Assembly: GCF_022809315.2 (NCBI RefSeq)
Contig: NZ_JAKZJU020000001.1
Coordinates: forward strand, 1,456,001 to 1,520,000
From: Mesosutterella faecium
GTDB lineage: Bacteria; Pseudomonadota; Gammaproteobacteria; Burkholderiales; Burkholderiaceae_F
Length of the DNA stretch: 64,000 nt
Reading direction: 5' to 3'
A program made the translations under genes and the position numbers. A model generated the notes under the pieces. The model saw only the letters and a list, made by a program, of their open reading frames with translations, did not search any database and was not told where the DNA came from. Of this stretch, positions 9,208 to 17,627 are shown piece by piece. How positions within the stretch are numbered: position 1 is the stretch's first letter; the number at the start of each line of letters is the position of its first letter.

Positions 9208-9885
9208 TCAGCGGATGATAGCGAGTTTTTTCTGCATGTGCTTCACGCCCGAGGACAGGGTGAAGGACACGACGAAGTAGCACACGGCGGCAAAGCAGTA
9301 CATCAGCGTGAGCTGGCTGTCGCGCTGCGCGATTTTCGAGACCGCTCCCATGAAGTCGGTGGCCGAGAGCACGTACACGAGCGAGGTGTCCTGGAAGAGC
9401 ACGATCGTCTGCGTGAGCAGCACCGGGCCCATGTTGCGGAAAGCCTGCGGCAGGATCACGTGCCTCATCGACTGCCAGAAAGTGAGTCCGAGGGCCTGGC
9501 AGGCGTAGAGCTGGCCTCTCGAGATGGACTGGATGCCCGCGCGGATGATCTCGGCGTAGTAGGCCGCCTCAAAGAGAATGAAGGTGATGAGAGCCGTCTT
9601 TTCCGGCCCCACGGGCACGGGGATCGGCGAGCCGGTGAACCAGGCGATGAACACCGGCACGAGGAAGAAGAACCAGAAGAGGATCAGCACGAGCGGCACG
9701 GCGCGCATGAGGTTCACGTAGGCCGAGACCGTCAGGGAGAGCAGGCGGTTTTTCGCCATCTTGCCCAGGGCGAGGAACGTGCCGAGGATGATGGCCCCGA
9801 GGGCGGCCGAGGCCGTGAGCTCAAGCGTGTAGGCGGCCCCGCGCAGAATGAAGGGAATGGAGCCCGTGATTGAAGTGAAGTCCAT
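9208..9885 (-). CDS. gltK: Amino-acid ABC transporter permease (GltK type)
   Basis: A 225-residue inner-membrane permease with about five helices and the His/Glu/Gln permease family EAA loop (EIIRAGIQSISRGQLYACQALGLTFWQSMRHVILPQAFR), which contacts the ATPase. The N-terminal segment MDFTSITGSIPFILRGAAYTL matches GltK-like proteins. It is spaced 17 bp from the upstream permease and 30 bp from the ATPase gene, consistent with co-translation of the importer subunits. Confidence 0.92.
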   Translation of the reverse strand: MDFTSITGSIPFILRGAAYTLELTASAALGAIILGTFLALGKMAKNRLLSLTVSAYVNLMRAVPLVLILFWFFFLVPVFIAWFTGSPIPVPVGPEKTALITFILFEAAYYAEIIRAGIQSISRGQLYACQALGLTFWQSMRHVILPQAFRNMGPVLLTQTIVLFQDTSLVYVLSATDFMGAVSKIAQRDSQLTLMYCFAAVCYFVVSFTLSSGVKHMQKKLAIIR

Positions 9886-9902
9886 GTTCTCTCTCCCCTG
9901 CT

Positions 9903-10634
9903 TCAGCGGTGGATGTATCCGGGAATCGCCACGGCGCGCTCGAGGGCGGCCATGCTGCGGTTGATCGTCATCGAGATCACGATGTAGACGATCGTGGCGA
10001 AGCAGAACGCGACGAAGAACTGGAAGGTCATTTCGCCCATTTCGTGCGAGCGCAGCGTGAGGTCGGCCAGTCCGATCGTGAGGGAGGTCGCCGTGTTCTT
10101 CATGAGGTTCATCGCCTCGGAGTTAAGAGGCGGCAGCGTGATCCGGAAAGCGACCGGCAGCAGCACGTAGCGGTAGGCCTGGGCCGTGGTCATGCCCAGC
10201 GCGTAGGCTGCGGAGAGCTGCCCGCGCGGCAGCGACCGGATGCCCGACTTCACGTTTTCCGCCACGCGCACGGAGGTGAAGATCCCGAGGCACATGAAGG
10301 CGCAGAAAAACTCCCCGTAGACCGGGTCCGTGCTGATCATCCAGCTTTTAAGCGGCGGGACGAACTCCGGCAGCACAAAGTACCAGAGAAAGAGCTGGAC
10401 GAGCAGCGGGACGTTGCGGAAGACCTCGACCCAGGTTTCTCCGAACCAGTTGAGGAAGCGGTTCGGCACCGCGCGGATCACGCCGATCAGAGTTCCAATC
10501 GCGAGCGCGAGAGCTCCGGCCGAGAGCGTAAGGGCAATCGTGATCCCCGCGCCGCCCAGCATGTACTCCCACCAGGGTTCGTCTGCGAGGTCGCTCATCG
10601 CCAGCAGCGTGGACCAGTCCATGTCGAGACCCAT
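9903..10634 (-). CDS. gltJ: Amino-acid ABC transporter permease (GltJ type)
   Basis: A 243-residue second permease of the importer, expected to pair with the GltK-like subunit. The EAA-loop motif is present (ENVKSGIRSLPRGQLSAAYALGMTTAQAYRYVLLPVAFR). The start at 10634 (MGLDMDWSTLL) sits 9 nt after a strong AAAGGAG on the minus strand; an upstream in-frame start at 10667 has no such site. A hairpin in the 159-bp gap upstream probably lowers expression relative to the binding-protein gene. Confidence 0.92.
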   Translation of the reverse strand: MGLDMDWSTLLAMSDLADEPWWEYMLGGAGITIALTLSAGALALAIGTLIGVIRAVPNRFLNWFGETWVEVFRNVPLLVQLFLWYFVLPEFVPPLKSWMISTDPVYGEFFCAFMCLGIFTSVRVAENVKSGIRSLPRGQLSAAYALGMTTAQAYRYVLLPVAFRITLPPLNSEAMNLMKNTATSLTIGLADLTLRSHEMGEMTFQFFVAFCFATIVYIVISMTINRSMAALERAVAIPGYIHR

Positions 10635-10720
10635 AGCGCCTGACTCCTTTATCTGTGTTTTTATCATCTGCCTTTCGCCGGGTCCCGGGACGGGAGGGCG
10701 AAGGCCGTTTCAGGGATTGC

Positions 10721-10761
10721 AAAAGGGCCTCGCCTCGGACCGTTCAATCCGGGGCGAAGCC
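10721..10761 (-). promoter_or_regulatory. Partial terminator between gltI and gltJ
   Basis: On the minus strand GGCTTCGCC (10761-10753) pairs with GGCGAGGCC (10734-10726) with one G-U pair, followed by C and four T residues (10724-10721). A weak terminator just after the binding-protein gene is a common way to make more binding protein than permease. The function is inference. Confidence 0.5.
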
Positions 10762-10793
10762 TGAAGGGGCGGCAGCGGCACGCAGCCCCGCGC

Positions 10794-11678
10794 TCAGATG
10801 CCCTCCGAGTTCGGGCTGGCGAAGGCGCGCTTCGTCGGCTCGTTCATCGGGAAGTTGAGATTCACGTTATGCGGCTTGATCGGCTTGGTGAACCAGGTGT
10901 CGTAGAGCTTCTTCATCTCGCCGCTCTTGATCATGCCGGTGATCGTCTTGTCAACGAGCGCCTTGAACTGCGGATCCTTGCGCAGCATCGGCCCGTAGGG
11001 CTCCTCGGAGATCGACTCCTTCAGCAGCCTGAAGTCGCCCGGCTTCTTGGAGTTCGCAATCTGGCCGGCAAGCAGGATGTCGTCCATCACGTTGGCCACA
11101 ACGCGGTCCTGGGCGAGCAGCTGGAAGGCCTCGGCGTGATCCTTGGCCGGGGTGACGCGCGTGACGATGCCTTTCTTCCTCAGGTCGCGCAGCAGCGTGA
11201 CGGAAGTGGTGCCGGCCGTGGTCGACACGTTCTTGCCGTTGAGGTCCTTGAAGGAGTTGATGGAGGAGTTCTTCTTCACCGCGGCCGTGACGCCGATGCG
11301 GAAGTAAGTCGTGCCGAAGTCGACCTGCTTCTGGCGCTCCTTCGAGTTGGTGGTCGAGCCGCATTCGAGGTCGTAGGTGCCGTTGAGCAGCAGCGGGATG
11401 CGGTTTCCGGAGGTGATGGGCTGCCACTTGATCGTGAGCTTGCGGCCCACGGCCTTGCCCACTTCGGCGGCAACCCGCTTGCAGATCTCCATGCCGTAGC
11501 CGATGGGCTTGCCGTCGGCGTCGAGGTAGGAGAAGGGCACCGAAGAGTCGCGGTAGCCGATCGTGAAGATGCCGGTGTCCTTCGCCTTCTTGAGCGTGCC
11601 GGTGAGGGCGGGGGCGGCGACCGCTGTGCCGGCGACGGCGAGGCTGGCGAGGGCAACCATGACAGTGCTGAGCTTCAT
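10794..11678 (-). CDS. gltI: Periplasmic glutamate/aspartate-type binding protein
   Basis: A 294-residue cluster 3 solute-binding protein with a Sec signal peptide (MKLSTVMVALASLAVAGTAVA-AP). The mature part begins with the TLKKAKDTGIFTIGYRDSSVPFSYLD segment and contains DLECGSTTN and YGPMLRKDP, all typical of GltI/DEBP-like proteins that bind glutamate and aspartate. The ATG follows AAGGAGATTGTT. It is the first gene of the four-gene importer operon and is divergent from sbcDC across a 367-bp AT-rich region. The ligand is inferred from family likeness. Confidence 0.93.
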   Translation of the reverse strand: MKLSTVMVALASLAVAGTAVAAPALTGTLKKAKDTGIFTIGYRDSSVPFSYLDADGKPIGYGMEICKRVAAEVGKAVGRKLTIKWQPITSGNRIPLLLNGTYDLECGSTTNSKERQKQVDFGTTYFRIGVTAAVKKNSSINSFKDLNGKNVSTTAGTTSVTLLRDLRKKGIVTRVTPAKDHAEAFQLLAQDRVVANVMDDILLAGQIANSKKPGDFRLLKESISEEPYGPMLRKDPQFKALVDKTITGMIKSGEMKKLYDTWFTKPIKPHNVNLNFPMNEPTKRAFASPNSEGI

Positions 11679-12045
11679 AACAATCTCCTTCGAATGGAAT
11701 CGGTTCTGGTTGAATAGAACGGCTTGGTGTCATGCTTTGTTCAGCAAGTAGCGTGCCAGATCCGGACCGAATCCCGGGTATTGCCTGCAACTTATTGAGT
11801 TTGAATATCAAAATCAAAATATCTAGTTCTTGAGGATAATCGCAAAATTGCGATAACAAGCACAAAGAAAATCTTGTAATCACAAGAATGGTGCAATTTA
11901 TCACCACCTTTGTGCAGATAGGCCTGTTTTGCACCGAATCGGTGATCGGCCCGACGAAAGGCTCGAATCGTGTTAGCCTCACCGCAGGAGCCGTCCCTCA
12001 TGCGCGGGCGGCCAGTTGTTGGGTTACAGGCAGGACTCGCTTCAA
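11679..12045. promoter_or_regulatory. AT-rich divergent control region between gltI and sbcD
   Basis: No gene is seen in this gap. Its middle (about 11780-11930) is far richer in A+T than the rest of the window and should hold the promoters of gltI (leftward) and sbcDC (rightward). It contains the palindrome ATCGCAA-AA-TTGCGAT at 11839-11854, a CTTGT-4-ACAAG repeat around 11874-11887 and GGTG-8-CACC just after it. These are operator-like, but the regulator is unknown. Confidence 0.55.
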
Positions 12046-13323
12046 TTGTTCAAACTTCTTCACACATCGGACTGGCATCTCGGCAAGGAGCTGCTGGGGG
12101 AAAGCACCATCGGGGTCAGCCGCTCCATGCTCGAGTGGCTTCTCGGAGTGTGCAGGGAGCGCGCAGTGGACGGCCTGGTCGTCGCGGGCGACGTCTTCGA
12201 TGTCTCCACGCCTTCGAACCAGGCCCAGAAGCTCTACTACGGTTTTCTCGCCCGGCTGCAGCGCACGGGCTGTCGCCATGTGGTCATTACGCCGGGCAAC
12301 CATGACTCTGCCAATTTCCTGCGCGCGCCGGCCGAGATGCTCTCCCGGCAGGGCATCATCGTCTCCGGCCCGGATCCGGAAAGCGAGGCCGTGGTGCTGT
12401 GCGACGCCGCAGGCCGCCCGGAGCTGGGCGTGGCCGCGGTGCCGTTTCTGCGCGAGAGCGACATGCGCGCGAGCGTTGAGGAAATCACGGAGGGGGAGCG
12501 CTGGGCGCTTTACGCCCGGGGAGTGGCCGCGCATTACGGCAGGGTGCGTGCGGCGCTGGAGCGCAAGATGGGGGAAAGCGCCGCGCCCAGGATTGCGACC
12601 GGGCATTTCTTCGCCACCGGCGCGGCCGTCACTCCCGACCCTGAAACCGGCGAGGCGCCTGTCACCGTCGGGACTCTCGGGGCTGTGCCGGTTTCCGTGA
12701 CGGGCGGGGGCTGGGACTACGTGGGCCTCGGGCACATCCACCGTCCGCAGAAGGTCGGGGGCGATGCCGTGCGCTACTGCGGCTCGCCTTACCCGCTGTC
12801 CTTCCGCGAGGTGGAGAACAGCAGCCAGGTGGTGCTTGTCACGCTGCGCGGTCACGGCGAACCGCCTGAAATCGAGCCGATCCCCGTGCCGCGCTTCCAG
12901 CCCATGGTGCGCCTGGAGGGCGACGCGGATGCGCTTCGGGCGGCCATGGACCGTGTCTCGCGCGAACAGCCCGGGGCCTGGGTGGAGGCGAACTACACGG
13001 GGGTGAGCGAGCAGCTCGCTCTCAATGAAGAGCTCGGCAGCCTCGCCGGGCGGCTCGGCGTGAGGCTGCTTGCGGTGCGCAACCAGCTCGCCTTCCGAAA
13101 GGCGCTCGAAGCCACCGCGGGAGCGGTGTCCCTGCACGATTTCACCCCCGAGCAGGTTTTTCTCCAGTTCCTGAAGGACGCGCACGCCGACGAAGCCTCG
13201 ACGCGCAGGATGCTCGGAACTTTTCGCGAGGCTGCGGCCCTGGTCGAAGCCGAGCGGGCCGCCCGGCGCGCGTCCTCCAGAGACGACGCCCCCGCGCAGC
13301 CGCAGCCCAAGGAAAGCAAATGA
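12046..13323 (+). CDS. sbcD: SbcD exonuclease subunit
   Basis: The Mre11-type phosphoesterase subunit of the SbcCD complex, which cuts DNA hairpins and protein-blocked ends. The metal-binding motifs are in order: HTSDWHLGK, GDVFD, GNHDS, and GHIHRP near residue 235. I start it at TTG 12046 (MFKLLHTSDWHLG) because this aligns with the usual SbcD N-terminus and AGGCAGGA lies about 11 nt upstream; a TTG at 12016 would add ten residues. The length is 425 residues. It overlaps sbcC by 4 bp. Confidence 0.93.
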   Translation: MFKLLHTSDWHLGKELLGESTIGVSRSMLEWLLGVCRERAVDGLVVAGDVFDVSTPSNQAQKLYYGFLARLQRTGCRHVVITPGNHDSANFLRAPAEMLSRQGIIVSGPDPESEAVVLCDAAGRPELGVAAVPFLRESDMRASVEEITEGERWALYARGVAAHYGRVRAALERKMGESAAPRIATGHFFATGAAVTPDPETGEAPVTVGTLGAVPVSVTGGGWDYVGLGHIHRPQKVGGDAVRYCGSPYPLSFREVENSSQVVLVTLRGHGEPPEIEPIPVPRFQPMVRLEGDADALRAAMDRVSREQPGAWVEANYTGVSEQLALNEELGSLAGRLGVRLLAVRNQLAFRKALEATAGAVSLHDFTPEQVFLQFLKDAHADEASTRRMLGTFREAAALVEAERAARRASSRDDAPAQPQPKESK

Positions 13324-16300
13324 AGCTGCTCTCGATCGCCTTTGAAAACATCAACTCCCTGGCCGGCGCCTGGAAGATCGACTTTACCGACCCGGCCTAC
13401 CGCGACGGGATTTTTCTCATCACAGGGCGCACCGGCTCGGGCAAGACTTCGATTTTCGATGCGGTGACGCTCGCGCTTTTCGGCAAGACCGCCCGGCAGT
13501 GCGCCGAGCGGGTGAGCCGCGAGGAGCGCCGCACCGACTCCTGCCCCTTCATGACCAAGGGGTCGCAGCGCTGCTGGGCCGAGGCCGTGTTTGAGTCCTC
13601 CGGCAGCTGCTGGAAGTCGCGCTTCAGGATTGATCGCTCCGAGCGGCGCGGAACGCTCGCGAAAGCCTGCGAGCTTGCGGTGAAGGACGGCTCCGGGGCC
13701 TGGAAGCCCGTGGCGACTTCGCTCGACGAATGGAAGCAGAAGACCGCCGAGGCGGTCGGGCTGCATTTCCAGGAGTTTCTGCGCTGCGTGCTGCTCGCGC
13801 AGGGCAGCTTCGCCGAGTTCCTCCACGCCAAGGGCAACGAGCGGGCCGTGATCCTCGAGGGCATCACGGGAACGGATATCTATAAGGATATTTCGCGCCA
13901 GATCCATGCCTGCGCGCGCGACAGGCAGCTCGCGCTGGAGGCCTGCCGGGCCCGTGAGGAGGGCATCCGGCTGCTCGCGCCCGAGCGGCTGCGGGAGCTG
14001 CGGGACCGCCGGCAGGCGCTTCGCGACGAAATCGAGGCGCTGCGCCGCAGCAAGGAGGAGCTTTCCGTCAGGCTCGAGGCGCTGCGGCGGCTCGAGGCGC
14101 TCCGCGGCGAGCAGGAGCGGGCGAAGGCCGAGCTCGAGCGGGCGCAGGCCGAGGACCAGAATTTTTCCGCAACGCGCGCGAAGCTTGAGCTCGCGCGCCT
14201 GGCGCGGCGCTACGAGCCGAAGTACCTGGAGCTGCAGCGGCTCGAGCAGCAGCTCTCCGGCGAAAAAAGGCTGAGCCTGGATCTCTCGGACGTGGAAAAG
14301 GACAAGCAGCGGCTCGTGGAAAAAATGCGGCCGCAGATCGAAGAGGCGGGCCGGGAGCTGGAGCGCGGGCGCGCAGCGCTGGCCGAGCTCGAGCAGAAGG
14401 CGCCGGAAATCCTCCGCCTGGACGAGCAGTGCGCAGTCCTGTCGACGCGCCTCGAGGCGGCGAGCGAGGCGCTGGAGGCGGCCAAAAAGGAGAACGCCGC
14501 TCGAAGCGCCGACCTGAAGGAACTCGAAGGGCGTCAGAGCAGGCTCCTCGCCGACCGGGACCGGATCGCGCAGAGCCTGAAGAAGACGCAGAAGAACGAT
14601 GCCCTGCTCGCGGGCTTTTCCGGGCTGGAGGCCAAGGCCTCGAGGCTCGCCGAGGCGAGCTCCCAGCTGGAGAGCCTGAAAGCGCAGGAGCGCCGCGCCG
14701 CGGCGGCCTCGGCCTCTGCCTCGGCCTCGGAGCGCGAGTCCGAGCGCCGGGTCGCGGCCGCCCGCGACGGACTGCAGCGCGCCCGTGAAAAGGCGGAAAC
14801 GGCCCGGGTGAACCTCCAGGCCGCGCAGGCCGGGCAGACCCAGACCGGCCAGATGGCGGCTCTGGTCGCGGTGCAGGAGGAGATGGCGCTCGCCGGCTCG
14901 CTCATCACGGCCCGCAAGGAGCTTGAGCGCGCTTCGATTGCGCTGGAAAAAGCCGAGGCCAAATGCCGCGCCGCCGAGCAGGCGAGCCAGGAGAGCGAGC
15001 AGAGGGCGCAGCAGGCGAAGCGCTCCGGCATTGAGACTGCCGTGAGCTTCGCGCATGTCGCGGGCGAAAAGGCGGAGCGGCTCCGGGCCATCAAAAACGA
15101 CGAGATCCCCCGCTGCAGAACCGAAAAACTCGCGCGCGAGGCAGCCCTGTCGCGCCTCGCTTCGAGGAACCCTTCGCTTTACAAGCGCTTTCAGAGCGAG
15201 TCAGCCCTGGCGCAGCAGCTGGTCAGGCAGCGCGACGCGATCCTCACCTGGACCCGCCAGACGGAGGCCTCGGCGCAGAAGGTCCGCGAGGCCGAGAAGG
15301 CCGTGCAGGAGGGCAGCCGCAGGCTCGAAGAGCTGAAGGAAGCGCAGGCCGGATTCCGCTCGGAAGCTTCAAGGCTCGGGCAGGCCGCGCAGACTGCAGC
15401 GGATCAGCTCGAGGCCGCCGGCGCGCGCTGCGCCGAAATCCGCAGCGACTGGGAGGCGGCCCTTGAGCCCCTGGGGCTGGACGGCTCCTCGCTCGCCCCC
15501 TCTCTGATCATGCAGCGTCTCTCCGAGCTTCGCGCCTCCAGGCTCGAGGTGCTGCGCGAGCGAGACGAAAACGAGCAGGCCCTTTCCTCCGGCCAGTCGC
15601 TCATCGCCCGGGCGCAGTCCGAGCTGCAGGACGCTGCCTCGGCCCTTGATCAGGCCCTCAAGTCCGAGGCAGACGCCCGCGCCCGCCAGCAGTCGGCGCA
15701 GGCCGAGCGTCGTGCGCTTTTCGGGACTGCGAGCCTGCAGGAGGAGCGCCGAGAGCTTACCGGACGCCGGGACCGCGCGGCCGCCGCCCTTGAGAGCGCC
15801 CGCGCCTTGAGCCGGGGCGCGGAGGACGCGCTGCGGGATGCCCGCACGCGCTCGGCACAGCTTTCCGGGCAGATCGCAGCGCGCGAGCAGGAGCTGCGGA
15901 CCCTCGAGGCCGGATTCGAAACCGCCGTGAGCGAGTCCTTCGAAAGCCGGCAGGCTTTTCTCGCCGCCCGGCGCGACCCCGAGATCATCACGCGGTGGGA
16001 AAACGAGGACGCGGTGCTGCGCAGCAGCGTCAGGAGCACCCAGGAGAGGCTCTCGGCCCTCAGCCGCAGGCTCTCCGAGCAGACGGCCGCCATAGCCCGC
16101 CCCGCGGGGGCGGGGGACGTGCAAAAGGAGATCGAGCAGGTGGACGACCGGCTGCTTGCCGCAGCGGGCGAGGCCTCTTCGGTCGAGACCGAACTGTCGG
16201 CCGACGAGTCCCGGCGACGGGAAGCCGAGGAGGCGCGCCGGCTCACGGCCGAGGCTGAGGCCGACTACGAGCGCTGGCAGGAGCTCAACGCACGAATCGG

Positions 16301-16808
16301 CAGCGAGGACGGTTCACGCTTTGCCCGCTACGCCCAGTCGCTCACGTTCAGGCGGCTGCTGCATTTCGCCAACGAGGAGCTCGGGCGGCTTTCGCGCCGC
16401 TTTGTGCTGGAGCCTGCCGAAGGAGACCCCCTTGACATTCAGGTCGTGGACAACGCGCTGAACTGCATGAGGCGCTCGGCGACCAACCTCTCGGGCGGGG
16501 AGTCTTTTCTCGTGAGCCTCGCTCTCGCCCTCGGCCTTTCCCGCATGAGCAGCGAGAGCTCCGAGGGAAGCCTTCGGGTGGACACCGTGTTCCTCGACGA
16601 GGGCTTCGGCACGCTTGACCCCGAAATGCTCGAGAACGCGCTTTATGCGCTCTCGCAGCTGCGCGAGCAGGGAAAGCTGGTGGGCCTCATCTCCCACATT
16701 GAGGAAGTACGCCAGAAAATCCCGGTTCAGATCGAGGTCTCGGCCAACTCCACGGACGGGCACAACACGATTTCGGGGCCCGGGGTGAAGAGGCTGCAGA
16801 CCGCTTAA
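13320..16808 (+). CDS. sbcC: SbcC exonuclease ATPase subunit, no zinc-hook motif seen
   Basis: The Rad50-like partner of SbcD, 1162 residues. The N-terminal Walker A is GRTGSGKTS, the C-terminal signature is LSGGESFLVSLALALGLS and Walker B is VDTVFLDEGFGTLD, flanking two very long Ala/Arg/Glu/Leu-rich coiled coils. Rad50/SbcC proteins normally dimerise through a CxxC zinc hook at the coil apex. I find scattered single Cys residues but no CxxC anywhere; the likely apex near residues 495-530 is a Gln/Gly/Ala-rich stretch (QAGQTQTGQMAALVAV). The ATGA overlap with sbcD shows coupling. Confidence 0.93.
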   Translation: MKLLSIAFENINSLAGAWKIDFTDPAYRDGIFLITGRTGSGKTSIFDAVTLALFGKTARQCAERVSREERRTDSCPFMTKGSQRCWAEAVFESSGSCWKSRFRIDRSERRGTLAKACELAVKDGSGAWKPVATSLDEWKQKTAEAVGLHFQEFLRCVLLAQGSFAEFLHAKGNERAVILEGITGTDIYKDISRQIHACARDRQLALEACRAREEGIRLLAPERLRELRDRRQALRDEIEALRRSKEELSVRLEALRRLEALRGEQERAKAELERAQAEDQNFSATRAKLELARLARRYEPKYLELQRLEQQLSGEKRLSLDLSDVEKDKQRLVEKMRPQIEEAGRELERGRAALAELEQKAPEILRLDEQCAVLSTRLEAASEALEAAKKENAARSADLKELEGRQSRLLADRDRIAQSLKKTQKNDALLAGFSGLEAKASRLAEASSQLESLKAQERRAAAASASASASERESERRVAAARDGLQRAREKAETARVNLQAAQAGQTQTGQMAALVAVQEEMALAGSLITARKELERASIALEKAEAKCRAAEQASQESEQRAQQAKRSGIETAVSFAHVAGEKAERLRAIKNDEIPRCRTEKLAREAALSRLASRNPSLYKRFQSESALAQQLVRQRDAILTWTRQTEASAQKVREAEKAVQEGSRRLEELKEAQAGFRSEASRLGQAAQTAADQLEAAGARCAEIRSDWEAALEPLGLDGSSLAPSLIMQRLSELRASRLEVLRERDENEQALSSGQSLIARAQSELQDAASALDQALKSEADARARQQSAQAERRALFGTASLQEERRELTGRRDRAAAALESARALSRGAEDALRDARTRSAQLSGQIAAREQELRTLEAGFETAVSESFESRQAFLAARRDPEIITRWENEDAVLRSSVRSTQERLSALSRRLSEQTAAIARPAGAGDVQKEIEQVDDRLLAAAGEASSVETELSADESRRREAEEARRLTAEAEADYERWQELNARIGSEDGSRFARYAQSLTFRRLLHFANEELGRLSRRFVLEPAEGDPLDIQVVDNALNCMRRSATNLSGGESFLVSLALALGLSRMSSESSEGSLRVDTVFLDEGFGTLDPEMLENALYALSQLREQGKLVGLISHIEEVRQKIPVQIEVSANSTDGHNTISGPGVKRLQTA

Positions 16809-16867
16809 GGGTTCAGGCCGCCCGCCTGCGGGCGGAGGGCCGGGGTTCTGCCCGGGCCGTTCGGTCA

Positions 16868-16896
16868 TTTCGCGGCGGCTGAAGGCCGCCGCGAAA
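16868..16896. terminator. Hairpin between convergent sbcC and lipoprotein gene
   Basis: A perfect 12-bp stem TTTCGCGGCGGC (16868-16879)/GCCGCCGCGAAA (16885-16896) with loop TGAAG sits in the 117-bp convergent gap. The terminal AAA/TTT could act as a short U tract in either direction. It is probably a bidirectional terminator, though the U tract is short. Confidence 0.6.
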
Positions 16897-16925
16897 CAGT
16901 CCCGGGCTTCATCGCAGCGTCATGC

Positions 16926-17489
16926 TCAGCGTCTGCCCGGTCCCCGCGGCGGCGGAGGCGGCGGGGGACGGTGGCCGCGCGGCGGCGGCCCCCAGAACAT
17001 CGGCCCGCCGAACCATCCGCCCCAGCCCCAGCCGTCCATCATCTCGAGGTCTCTTTCGGCCGCTTCGGCCCGCGCCCGTTCGAGATCGGCCCGGCGCTGC
17101 GCGTTGCGAAGCGCGGTCCTCAGGTCGTCTTCGAGCCCCGGCGCATCCTTCGGCCTGTCAAAGCGGATCTGAAAGGCGACGTCGCGCGAGCCGCCCGGAT
17201 CGCAGAGCTCAAGCGGGGAGGCGCTTGCGGCCTTCGCGCCCGAACCCCAGACCGCCTCGTAGCCCGAAGGCAGCCGGTAGCAGCCGGGCCTTGTCATCAG
17301 GTTGGCGATCTTGTCGCGCTCCATCGTCACCGTAAAGGGGGTGGTGCCTACGACCGAGCCGCTGTCGAGCGCCTTCACCACGGCGCCTTCCGGATCCGAA
17401 ACGAACTGGAACGAGGCGGTCGCGCAGCCTGAAAGCGCGACGGCTGCGGCTCCCAGCGAAACAAGGGTTCTGGCAATGCGATGATTCAT
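16926..17489 (-). CDS. Predicted lipoprotein with W/G/P-rich tail, function unknown
   Basis: A 187-residue protein with a lipoprotein signal peptide: basic N-terminus, hydrophobic core and lipobox ALSGC with acylated Cys22. The next part (FQFVSDPEGAVVKA...VGTTPFTVTMERDKI) resembles a PEGA-type beta domain. A charged Arg/Glu/Ala helix covers about residues 115-150. The C-terminus is unusual: MDGWGWGGWFGGPMFWGPPP followed by a Pro/Arg-rich tail. It appears to be a single-gene unit on the minus strand. I do not recognise a specific function; it is probably anchored to the outer membrane. Confidence 0.75.
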   Translation of the reverse strand: MNHRIARTLVSLGAAAVALSGCATASFQFVSDPEGAVVKALDSGSVVGTTPFTVTMERDKIANLMTRPGCYRLPSGYEAVWGSGAKAASASPLELCDPGGSRDVAFQIRFDRPKDAPGLEDDLRTALRNAQRRADLERARAEAAERDLEMMDGWGWGGWFGGPMFWGPPPRGHRPPPPPPPRGPGRR

Positions 17490-17627
17490 GGCGATCGCCC
17501 TGAAAGAGTGATATCTGAAGTGAGGCGGCGGCAGCCTGCCGCCGCCTCCTCCTTAATGTAGCTCGAGGAGCCGCCCGCGGATTTTATTTTTTTGTAAGAA
17601 ATTTCCGAAAGGGCTGTTCCCGTATCC

